Made by a program: the position numbers and the translations under genes. Below, piece after piece: positions 9,001 through 15,141 of a DNA stretch of 15,871 nt. Each line of letters opens with the position of its first letter. Position 1 is the stretch's first letter. The notes beneath the pieces were generated by a model. It did no database searches and was not told where the DNA came from. It saw only the letters and a list, made by a program, of their open reading frames with translations. This DNA comes from DASYSL01 sp036003365 (GTDB taxonomy: Bacteria > Eisenbacteria > RBG-16-71-46 > DASYSL01): positions 1 to 15,871 of the forward strand of contig DASYSL010000205.1 in NCBI GenBank assembly GCA_036003365.1. Direction: 5' to 3'.

Positions 9001-9492
9001 GAGACGATCGCCGATCTCAAGGGCGTGCCGCTCGAGGAGACGCTCGAGCCGCGGCTGCACACCGACCGTCCCGCGTTCCTGCCCGAGACCTACGTGCCCG
9101 ACGACGAGCAGAAGCTCGAGCTCTATCGCCAGCTCGCCGTGGCGCGAAAGCCCGAGCGCGTAGATGAGCTGGAGGCCGAGCTGGTCGACCGCTTCGGCAC
9201 GCCGCCGGCGCCGGCGCGCGAGCTGCTCGAGCTCAGGCGCCTGCGGCTCCTCGGCGCGCGCGCGCACGTTTCGCGTCTGTCCATTCTCGGCGGCACGCTC
9301 GAGCTCTTCCTCGATCAGCCGCTCACGCCCGAGCAGATCCATGCCGTGCTCACGGGCACGCATCTGGCGCTCGAATTCCTCTCCGGGCGCGAGATGGGCA
9401 TGCGACTGAAAACGCGGCCCAACACCATGCTCACCGAGGCCAGAATCCTGTTGGAGGCCCTGGTGGCGTGTGGTAGCGTCCGCCCCAAGTGA
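6010..9492 (+). CDS. mfd: Transcription-repair coupling factor Mfd
   Basis: The 1160-residue length is close to E. coli Mfd (1148). The N-terminal third is the UvrB-like module that recruits UvrA. The CarD-like RNA polymerase interacting domain follows (about 488-560, with NYVVHADHGVGVYRG). Then come the translocase motors: Walker A GDVGYGKT (645-652), the DEEQ box (746-749), TATPIPRTL, and the TRG region LEIRGAGNLLGPEQSG near 965-980. The C-terminal domain includes the LYRQLAVARK segment. The protein uses ATP to push stalled RNA polymerase off DNA lesions and deliver the excision-repair proteins. The ATG at 6010 overlaps the stop of the VWA gene (ATGA), pointing to coupled translation. Codon 16 is TTA, rare in this base composition. 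Pairing with an upstream VWA module and downstream parvulins is context only and does not alter the call. Confidence 0.97.
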   Translation: MNTTASERALRGATGLRTAPAELVGVARELAQVRETADALDRAQGTARLLWKGLSGGERAWLLAGLARVSGRTLLWVQADAERADTAREDLELFLDHDEILYYPEPETLPYESRSPHPSLLAQRLETLYTLAAPHARKHGRVIVTTVRALAQRVPSAAKLWRARLPLAVGDQIDLDQLAGRLVALGYERRPMVSAVGEFAVRGGIVDVFALGSDDPWRLEFDDRELVSLRRFDHASQRSVEGMKDAVILPRFEVALLPEDLPGVHERLSSARGLTTADDGGLDIDELGLLHEGVERLAGFYDQELVSFRSLLPGDTCCVLDRPDQLEERAAALDGETRHHYEEALVPYPLLSPPEDLFLSGADALADAARGDTLVIAGPAGTDVPGAAVWSWTVRPPEAFGRRLDLLRAHLGRLHEEGLRIVILCDNEGQRDRLSELIGPSAAVLEVGILSSGFAIAEAGLAVLTDHEIFDRPRRRVRRRGKTGGLSLAELNALEPGNYVVHADHGVGVYRGLRRLTVDGQETDCLELSYAAGDKLFVPITQLSLVSRWASEEGTAPSLHRLGSTTWARTKAKAKKAIQEMAEELLRSYAERQSRPGFAFPPDTEWQRELEASFIYEETPDQRRAVEEVKADMERPRPMDRLVCGDVGYGKTEVAVRAAFKAVQAGKQVAVLVPTTILAQQHFSTFRERLADFPVRIEVLSRFRSPKEQKDVVERLAAGEVDLIIGTHRLLSKDVQFHDLGLVVIDEEQRFGVAHKERLRQMRRQIDVLTLTATPIPRTLHFSMAGARDMSLIETPPRDRQPVHTEVAEFTDDLVVDALLREVDRGGQAFFVHNRVESIDKTAIHLAKILPQLRFTVAHGQMREHALEQVMVDFYQKRYDVLVCTMIVENGLDLPNVNTLIVDRSETLGLAQLYQLRGRVGRSRARAHAYFLVPPRRALTEDAEKRLKIIEAFDDLGAGFKIALKDLEIRGAGNLLGPEQSGFILGLGFDLYVKLLEETIADLKGVPLEETLEPRLHTDRPAFLPETYVPDDEQKLELYRQLAVARKPERVDELEAELVDRFGTPPAPARELLELRRLRLLGARAHVSRLSILGGTLELFLDQPLTPEQIHAVLTGTHLALEFLSGREMGMRLKTRPNTMLTEARILLEALVACGSVRPK
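9451..9479 (+). promoter_or_regulatory. Weak internal promoter candidate at the end of mfd
   Basis: TTGGAG (9451-9456) and TAGCGT (9474-9479) are 17 nt apart inside the last codons of mfd. The -10 resembles the TAGCCT boxes at 1752 and 2861. A start near 9486 would give the parvulin lipoprotein gene a leader of about 24 nt if its ATG is at 9510. The match is weak and may be chance. Confidence 0.25.
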
Positions 9493-9509
9493 TTGGAAAT
9501 GACAAGCCC

Positions 9510-10937
9510 ATGATCCTTCGCACGGGCGCCGCCGCGCGCCCTCTCGCGCTCCCGCTCGCGACACTCATCTTCCTTCTCGCCATGCTCGGCGGCTGCGCGC
9601 CGTCGTCGAATCGCGTGCTGGCGCGCGTCGACGGCCAGGACATCACCGAAGCGCAATTCGAGCACGCCGCGCGCTCGGCGCCCGCCTACTCGCTCGATCC
9701 CTCGCCGGAAGGAAAGCGCGCTCTGCTCGACGAGCTGGTGAGCCGTGTGCTGCTCGTCGAGGAAGCCAAGCGCCAGAAGCTCGACCAGGGCCCGGAGTTG
9801 AACGACGTGATGTCGGCCTCGGGTCAGGAGATCCTGCCGCAAGTGCTCTACGACCGGCTCATCACCGAGCGCGTGAGCGTGAGTGAGGACGAAGCACGCG
9901 CGCTGTGGGAACACCAGACGGTCGAGTGGCACGTGTCGCAGATCTTCACCTTCGACGAGAACCAGGCGCAGCAGGCGATCGCCTCGCTGAAGCGCGGCAC
10001 GCCCTTCGCGCAGGTCGCGATGGGTCTGTCGAAGGATCGCGACACGGGTGTGACCGGCGGCGACCTGGGCTACCTCACGGCCGGGCAGATCCCGCGCGAG
10101 ATGGAAGCCGCGGTGCGCAAGCTCAAGCCCGGCCAGTGGGCCGGCCCGATCAAGACGCCGCTCGGCTTCTACATCGTGCAGTTGCAGGACGTGCGGCCGC
10201 GTCAGCGCGAGCCCTTCGATTTGATCCGCGAGAGCCTCATGAACATGCTGCGCCAGCGCAAGGAGCGCTCGCTGGTGCTCGAGTACGTGCAGCGCCTCAA
10301 GGCGCGCCAGCATCTGCACTCGAACCAGGAAGGCTACGCGGCGCTGGCGGCCAAGTGGCAGAATCGCTCGACCGCCGAGCTCATCGCTTCGCAGGGCGTG
10401 CCCGAGAAGCTTGGCTTCACGCCGAGCGAGATCGCCATGCCGCTGGAGAGCTGGGATGGCGGCGCATACACCATCCACGACTTCTTCGTCGACATGCGCC
10501 AGAGCACGTCGCTCGAGCGGCCCTCGGCCCTCGACGACGTCTCTCTTCATCTTTTTGTCAGCGACCGCGCCGTGAACCGGATGATCATGGACGAGGCCCG
10601 GAACATGGGGCTCGAAAACGCGGGCGAGACGCAGCTCCAGTTAAGAGATCGTGAAGATTCCTACTTGATTACTCACCTTTTCGAGAAAGTCATCGTACCC
10701 TCGGCTCAGCCCACCCCCGATGAACTGGAGCGGTTGCGCACCGAGATGGGTATGGCCAAGGGGGACTCGTTGGCAGCCGGGAAGCTCGCCCAAGCTCAGG
10801 AACAGCTCTTCGCGCAGAAGAGGCAGGCGGCCTTGCGGGACATGTTGGATCGCCTGCGCCGCGAGCATCCGCCCCGCGTGAACGAACGAGCGCTGGCCGC
10901 CGTACCGTGGCCGGTCACTCCGAAGGAGAATTCATGA
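9510..10937 (+). CDS. Parvulin-type (PpiC-like) lipoprotein, probable periplasmic chaperone
   Basis: The 475-residue protein carries a lipoprotein signal: a hydrophobic stretch ending in AMLGGC with the lipidated cysteine at residue 29. A SurA/PpiC-like N-terminal helical region follows, then one parvulin domain (about 140-230, with GGDLGYL and GPIKTPLGFYIVQL), and a long helical C-terminal region. Family members fold outer-membrane or secreted proteins in the periplasm. Both conserved parvulin histidines are replaced: Q144 where the HIL motif is expected and Y221 where G-F-H is expected. A chaperone role without isomerase activity is therefore likelier. The ATG at 9510 gives a normal-length signal peptide and has a weak GGAA 11 nt upstream. 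A GTG at 9489, overlapping the mfd stop by 4 nt, would add seven residues and cannot be excluded. The gene overlaps the next by 4 nt. Confidence 0.85.
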   Translation: MILRTGAAARPLALPLATLIFLLAMLGGCAPSSNRVLARVDGQDITEAQFEHAARSAPAYSLDPSPEGKRALLDELVSRVLLVEEAKRQKLDQGPELNDVMSASGQEILPQVLYDRLITERVSVSEDEARALWEHQTVEWHVSQIFTFDENQAQQAIASLKRGTPFAQVAMGLSKDRDTGVTGGDLGYLTAGQIPREMEAAVRKLKPGQWAGPIKTPLGFYIVQLQDVRPRQREPFDLIRESLMNMLRQRKERSLVLEYVQRLKARQHLHSNQEGYAALAAKWQNRSTAELIASQGVPEKLGFTPSEIAMPLESWDGGAYTIHDFFVDMRQSTSLERPSALDDVSLHLFVSDRAVNRMIMDEARNMGLENAGETQLQLRDREDSYLITHLFEKVIVPSAQPTPDELERLRTEMGMAKGDSLAAGKLAQAQEQLFAQKRQAALRDMLDRLRREHPPRVNERALAAVPWPVTPKENS

Positions 10938-12337
10938 AGCAGTGGCTCACGGCCGTCGCCGTCTTGGCGCTCGGAGCGTCGCTGGCGATGGGCCAGACGA
11001 GCTCGAGCACGGGCGCCAAGAAAGCGCCTGCGCATCCCACCACGGCCAAGCCGGCCCCGGCTTCGACGTCGACGCACACCGCGACGCACGCCTCGACGTC
11101 GGCTTCGTCGGGGCAGGGCCGCATGGACGGCGTCGCGGCCGTCGTGGCGGGCGAGCCCATCTTCGACAGCGAGGTGGACGAGCAGGTCTATCTCTTCTTC
11201 ATGCAGCAGGGCATGCAGCCGGATTCGACGCAGGCCCTGGCCATGCGCAAGAGCATTCTCGACCGCCTGATCGACGAGAAGCTCATCGTGCAGGAGGCCA
11301 AGCGCAAGCAGGTCGTCGTGCCCGACAGCGAAGTCGATCACCAGGTGTCCGATGCCATCGCCGACGCCAAGCAGCGCCTGGGCGGCGACGCCGGCTATCA
11401 GGCGGAGCTCAGCAAGGAAGGCATTTCGGAGAACGATTTGAAGGAGCGCTACCGCGGCGAGATCCGCCGCCAGCTCCTGGCCAATCAGCTTCTGCGCAAG
11501 GAGCTGAATCTCAAGCTCGAGGTGAGCCCGGCCGAGGCGGAGGCGTACTTCAAGGCCAATCCGGGCGACTTCCCGAAGCGGCCGGAGGAAGTGGGCCTGG
11601 CGGTGATCCAGATTCCCATCGCCCCCGAGTCCTCGGCGGTGGTCGCGGCCAAGGCGCGCGCGCAGGGCTTGCTCGACCGCGTACGCAAGGGCGAATCGTT
11701 CACGCGCGTGGCCATGGAGGCCTCGGAGGATCCCGGCACACGCGCTTCGGGCGGCGATCTCGGCTTCTTCGGACGTGGCGATCTCGACTCCACGTTCGAG
11801 CAGGTGGCGTTCCACTTGAAGCCGGGTCAGATCTCGGACCTCGTGCGCACGCCCTTCGGCTATCACATCATCCGGGTCGAGGAAGTGGACACGACGCGCA
11901 ACCAGATCCACGCGCGCCACATCCTCGTGCGCGTCGCCCCGCAGCAAGCGGATCAGAAGCGCGCCGAAGCCTTGGCCAACCAAGTCTACGATCAAGCGCA
12001 GAAGGGCGCCGATTTCGGCGATCTGGTGCGTCGCTATTCCAAGTACCAGGGCCCCGCGGGGCCGGGAGGCAATCTCGGCTTCCTGCCCCTGTCCGCGTTC
12101 CCGGCCGAGTTCCGCCAGACGCTGGAAAAGATGCCCATCGGGAGCGTGTCGCGGCCGCTCGCCGGCCCGCAGGGCTACAATATCTTCAAGATGCTCGACC
12201 GCCATCCCGAGCGGTCCTACACGCTCGACGAAGTGAAGGAACAGCTTCCCGATCTGGTGCGCCAGATGAAGCTCAAGAAGCAATACGACACCTGGGTCGC
12301 CGGGCTGCGCACCCGCACGCAGATCCAGTACAAGTAG
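10934..12337 (+). CDS. surA: SurA-like periplasmic chaperone with two parvulin domains
   Basis: The 467-residue protein has a signal peptide (hydrophobic core about 5-18, cleavage near residue 20). A Ser/Thr/Ala/Pro-rich linker of about 40 residues follows, then a SurA N-type chaperone domain starting near GVAAVVAGEPIFDSEV and containing the LIVQEAKRKQ helix. Two parvulin domains follow at about 220-316 (GGDLGFFGRG, FGYHIIRV) and 324-420 (HARHILVRV, GGNLGFLP, GYNIFKML). In E. coli, SurA carries unfolded outer-membrane proteins across the periplasm. In domain 1 the HIL-position His is V224 and the later His is kept (H311). In domain 2 the HIL His is kept (H329) but the later one is N416. The ATG at 10934 overlaps the previous stop (ATGA) and has AAGGAG at 10923-10928. 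Orthology to E. coli SurA itself is inferred from architecture. Confidence 0.85.
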   Translation: MKQWLTAVAVLALGASLAMGQTSSSTGAKKAPAHPTTAKPAPASTSTHTATHASTSASSGQGRMDGVAAVVAGEPIFDSEVDEQVYLFFMQQGMQPDSTQALAMRKSILDRLIDEKLIVQEAKRKQVVVPDSEVDHQVSDAIADAKQRLGGDAGYQAELSKEGISENDLKERYRGEIRRQLLANQLLRKELNLKLEVSPAEAEAYFKANPGDFPKRPEEVGLAVIQIPIAPESSAVVAAKARAQGLLDRVRKGESFTRVAMEASEDPGTRASGGDLGFFGRGDLDSTFEQVAFHLKPGQISDLVRTPFGYHIIRVEEVDTTRNQIHARHILVRVAPQQADQKRAEALANQVYDQAQKGADFGDLVRRYSKYQGPAGPGGNLGFLPLSAFPAEFRQTLEKMPIGSVSRPLAGPQGYNIFKMLDRHPERSYTLDEVKEQLPDLVRQMKLKKQYDTWVAGLRTRTQIQYK

Positions 12338-12346
12338 CGGCCCGGC

Positions 12347-13021
12347 GTGATCCGCTTCGCCGGCGTCTCCAAGCGGTTCGGGACCAAGGAAGCGCTCGCC
12401 GGAGTGAGTTGGGAAGTCCCGGCGGGCGAGAGGGTCGTCGTGCTGGGCGCCAGCGGGTCCGGCAAGACGACCCTCCTGCGCTTGATCACCATGGAGCTCT
12501 TGCCCACCGCGGGCGTGGTCCAGGTGGGCGACTTCTCCTCCCAGCGCCTGAGCGGGGGCAAGCGCATCCGCCTGCGCCGCTCGCTCGGCATCGTCTTCGA
12601 AGATCTGCGCCTCATCCCCGACCGCAATGTGAACGACAACGTGGCGCTGGCCTTGCAGGTGCGCGGCACGTGGGATCGGAAGACCGTGTCCGAGCGGGTG
12701 CACGCCGCTCTGGCGCGCGTCGGCATGGGCGATCGCGGTCACGATCCGCCCTCGGCGATGTCGGCCGGCGAGCGCCAGCGCGTGGCCGTGGCGCGCGCTC
12801 TGGTGGCCTCACCCGCCATCGTGGTGGCCGACGAGCCCACGCGTCATTTGAGCTCCGAGCCGGTGGACGTGATTCTCGATGCCTTGCGCGAGGCGCAGGG
12901 CACGGTCGTGCTCGCCACCAACGACGAGAGCGTGGCGCGGGCGTTCGGCGGCAAGGTCTATCGGCTGGCCAACGGGCACCTCGAGCCGGCGGGCGCCAGC
13001 GCCGCCACGGGAGTCGCGTAG
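12347..13021 (+). CDS. ftsE: FtsE-like ABC ATPase with altered catalytic loops
   Basis: The 224-residue length is usual for FtsE. Walker A GASGSGKTT (34-42) is intact and Walker B keeps ADEPT with E163. FtsE-specific wording is visible in VFEDLRLIPDRNV, which matches the usual VFQDFRLLPDRTV. FtsE powers FtsX to activate cell-wall hydrolases at division or elongation sites. Several key positions are non-canonical: the Q-loop Gln is E85, the ABC signature reads MSAGERQR in place of LSGGEQQR, the D-loop Asp is S169 (DEPTRHLSSE), and the H-loop His is N192 (LATNDES). ATP binding should be retained, but hydrolysis may be slow or differently arranged. The GTG at 12347 lies 9 nt after the previous stop, has no clear SD, and places the first strand correctly. 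It lies directly before ftsX, which supports the identification despite the substitutions. Confidence 0.88.
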   Translation: MIRFAGVSKRFGTKEALAGVSWEVPAGERVVVLGASGSGKTTLLRLITMELLPTAGVVQVGDFSSQRLSGGKRIRLRRSLGIVFEDLRLIPDRNVNDNVALALQVRGTWDRKTVSERVHAALARVGMGDRGHDPPSAMSAGERQRVAVARALVASPAIVVADEPTRHLSSEPVDVILDALREAQGTVVLATNDESVARAFGGKVYRLANGHLEPAGASAATGVA

Positions 13022-13023
13022 CC

Positions 13024-13893
13024 ATGGGCCGGATCTCGTATCTCTTGCGCGAGGCATGGCGCGGGCTCTGGCATCACCGCGCGTTGACGTTCACCGCTTT
13101 CCTCGCTCTGGTCGGTGCCTTGCTCGTGCCCTGCGTGTTCCTGGTCGTGTTCGTGAACGCGCTCTCGGCCGTGCACACGCTCGGCGACCGGCGCGAGATG
13201 GTGGTCTTCCTGCGCGACGGCATTCCCGACAGCACGCGCCAGAACATCGAGCACCGGCTCGGTCTCGTCGCGCGCGAGATCAAGTACGTGAGCAAGGATC
13301 AGGCGTGGGAGGAGATGGCGCAGGAGCTGGGCGGCGACGAGCTCCTGCGCGCCGTGAACGAGAATCCGCTGCCGGCGTCCTACCGCGTGAAGCTGCAGCC
13401 CGAGTACTTGCACTACTCCGCGATGGACTCGCTGTCGCAGACCATCTCGCTCGCCTCGGGCGTGGAAGAGGTGCAGTACGGCGGCCAGTGGATTCGCCGC
13501 CTCGACGAATTCCTGCAGACTCTGCGCACCACGGGCATCGGCATCGCGGCCATCATCGGAGCCGTCGTCTTGTTCGTGGTCGCCAACGCCATTCGCCTCA
13601 CCGTGGTCGCCCGCCGCGACATCCACCGCGTCATGGTTCTCCTGGGCGCGAGCCGGCGCTTCGTGCGCCTGCCGCTCTTCTTCGAGGGCGCCCTGGTCTC
13701 GGCGCTCGCGGCGGGGGCCGCGCTCGGCATCACGTATCTGATCGTGCTCGGCCTGGCCAACCGGCTCGTCGTCTTGCCATCGTTCTTGCCCTGGCGCTGG
13801 ATGCTCGCCTTCGTGGGCGCGGCCGCCGTGCTCGGCATGCTCGGCAGCACGCTGGCGCTGGCCCGCGTCGGCCGCGAGGACCGCTCGCGATGA
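13024..13893 (+). CDS. ftsX: Cell division/cell-wall hydrolysis regulator FtsX
   Basis: The 289-residue protein shows FtsX topology: a cytoplasmic N-terminus (ISYLLREAWRGLWHHR), helix 1 at about 21-44, and an extracytoplasmic domain of about 120 residues with the MVVFLRDGIPD strand and YVSKDQAWEEM motif. Three more helices follow at about 170-190, 222-245 and 259-281. The VVARRDIHRVMVLLGAS cytoplasmic segment between helices 2 and 3 is the conserved coupling region contacting FtsE. FtsX transmits the ATPase state to a periplasmic LytM/EnvC-type partner, encoded by the next gene. The ATG at 13024 begins 2 nt after the ftsE stop, with GGAG at 13010-13013. The final codons overlap the EnvC-like gene by 4 nt. 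The reading frame stays open far upstream through ftsE and the SurA-like gene, but that part is an out-of-frame shadow. Confidence 0.95.
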   Translation: MGRISYLLREAWRGLWHHRALTFTAFLALVGALLVPCVFLVVFVNALSAVHTLGDRREMVVFLRDGIPDSTRQNIEHRLGLVAREIKYVSKDQAWEEMAQELGGDELLRAVNENPLPASYRVKLQPEYLHYSAMDSLSQTISLASGVEEVQYGGQWIRRLDEFLQTLRTTGIGIAAIIGAVVLFVVANAIRLTVVARRDIHRVMVLLGASRRFVRLPLFFEGALVSALAAGAALGITYLIVLGLANRLVVLPSFLPWRWMLAFVGAAAVLGMLGSTLALARVGREDRSR

Positions 13894-15131
13894 GGACGAG
13901 GGCGCTCGGGGCCGCCGCGGCGATCCTGGCGCTCGTCAGCTTGCTGCCGGCCCCGTTGCGGTCGCAATCGAGTCCGTCCGCGCAGCAGCCGGCGGCGCAA
14001 CAACCCGACGAAGACGCCGAGCGCAAACGCCTCGAGCAGGTGCAAAGGGAAGCCGCCGAGAAGCGCCGCCGCGCGCAGATCCTCAAGGGCAAGGAGAACA
14101 CCATGCTCAAGGATCTGCACGCGACCGAGGGCAAGCTGCGCAAGACCCGCGGCACCATCCGCACCCTCAACGTGCGCGAGAAGAAGCTCAATGGCCAGCT
14201 CGTCGTGGTGCGCAGCGATCTCGACCGCTCGACGCGCGCGCTCGAGAGCCGGCGCGATGTGCTGGCGGCGCGCCTGCGCGGCCTCTACAAGCTTGGCAGC
14301 CTGCACGAACTCGGTTTCCTGCTCAGCTCCGAATCCTTCGCGCAACTCTTCATCCGCAGCGACTACCTCGTCCGCATCGCGCGCCAGGACCGCGTACTCC
14401 TGCTCGGCATCCGTCACGACAAGGAGCGCATCACCGCCAATCAGGAGCGCCTCGACCACACGCTCACCGACGTCGAGAAGAACGCGAAGCAGAAGAAGGC
14501 CGAGAGCCAGGAGCTCGATCGCCTGCGCGCGCGCAAGCAGGTGGTGGTGAGCTCGATCCAGAGCCAGCGCAAGGATTACGAAGCCGCCGCCGCCGAGCTC
14601 GAGCAGACGGCGCGCCGCATCCAAGCACTGCTCGCGGAGCTGGAGCGCCGCCGCCAGGAAGAAGAGGAAGCCCGCCGCAAGGGTCTGCCGCCCGGGAAAC
14701 AGGGGCCGCTCGCGCCCTATGCCGGAAATTTCGGCGGCGCGCAGGGCTCGCTCCCGTGGCCGGTGCGCGGCGACATCGTGGGCCGCTTCGGCAACGAGAC
14801 CAATCCCAAGTTCGGCACGGTGACGTTCAATAGCGGCATCGACATCTCGGCGCCCATGGGCACCGATGTGCACGCCGTGGCCAAGGGCCGCGTCGACGTC
14901 GTGAACGAGGACTTCGGCTCCTACGGCGAGATGATCATCCTGAACCACGGCGACGGCTATTACTCGCTCTACGCGCACCTCTCGGCGGCGACCGTGGCCA
15001 AGGGCCAGGAGGTTGCGGCCGGTGCTGTGATCGGCCGCGTCGGCGACACCGGCTCGCTCAAGGGCTCGATCCTGCACTTCGAGATCCGCAAGGGCCGAAC
15101 CGCCTTGAATCCAACGACCTGGCTCCGGTAG
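13890..15131 (+). CDS. envC: EnvC-like murein hydrolase activator (coiled coil plus degenerate LytM/M23 domain)
   Basis: The 413-residue protein has a signal peptide (MRTR, hydrophobic core to about residue 20, likely cleavage near LRSQ) and a Gln/Pro/Ala-rich spacer. A long charged coiled coil follows at about 42-272 with the short non-coiled LYKLGSLHELGFLLSSESF segment typical of EnvC-type proteins. The C-terminal LytM domain runs from about 287 to 413. The M23 zinc site is incomplete: the H of HxxxD is N314 (D318 kept), and the first His of HxH is I394 (H396 kept); the YAH histidine (H363) remains. Loss of metal ligands is what EnvC shows in E. coli, where it activates amidases rather than cutting peptidoglycan itself. 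Position directly after ftsEX supports that role. The ATG at 13890 overlaps the ftsX stop (ATGA). Confidence 0.88.
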   Translation: MRTRALGAAAAILALVSLLPAPLRSQSSPSAQQPAAQQPDEDAERKRLEQVQREAAEKRRRAQILKGKENTMLKDLHATEGKLRKTRGTIRTLNVREKKLNGQLVVVRSDLDRSTRALESRRDVLAARLRGLYKLGSLHELGFLLSSESFAQLFIRSDYLVRIARQDRVLLLGIRHDKERITANQERLDHTLTDVEKNAKQKKAESQELDRLRARKQVVVSSIQSQRKDYEAAAAELEQTARRIQALLAELERRRQEEEEARRKGLPPGKQGPLAPYAGNFGGAQGSLPWPVRGDIVGRFGNETNPKFGTVTFNSGIDISAPMGTDVHAVAKGRVDVVNEDFGSYGEMIILNHGDGYYSLYAHLSAATVAKGQEVAAGAVIGRVGDTGSLKGSILHFEIRKGRTALNPTTWLR

Positions 15132-15141
15132 AACCTTTCGC

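Noticed and set aside
6055..9564. 1169-codon antisense open frame across mfd
   Set aside because: It mirrors mfd in a GC-rich genome where the complementary frame rarely meets stops. The translation is Arg/Ala/His-rich with no recognisable domain.
10796..12742. 648-codon antisense open frame across the SurA-like gene and ftsE
   Set aside because: It crosses two well-supported sense genes, has no domain and shows the composition of an antisense shadow.
10942..13023. Long upstream extension of the ftsX reading frame
   Set aside because: The extension is Arg/Gly-rich shadow sequence overlapping the SurA-like gene and ftsE. Real FtsX homology starts at 13024.
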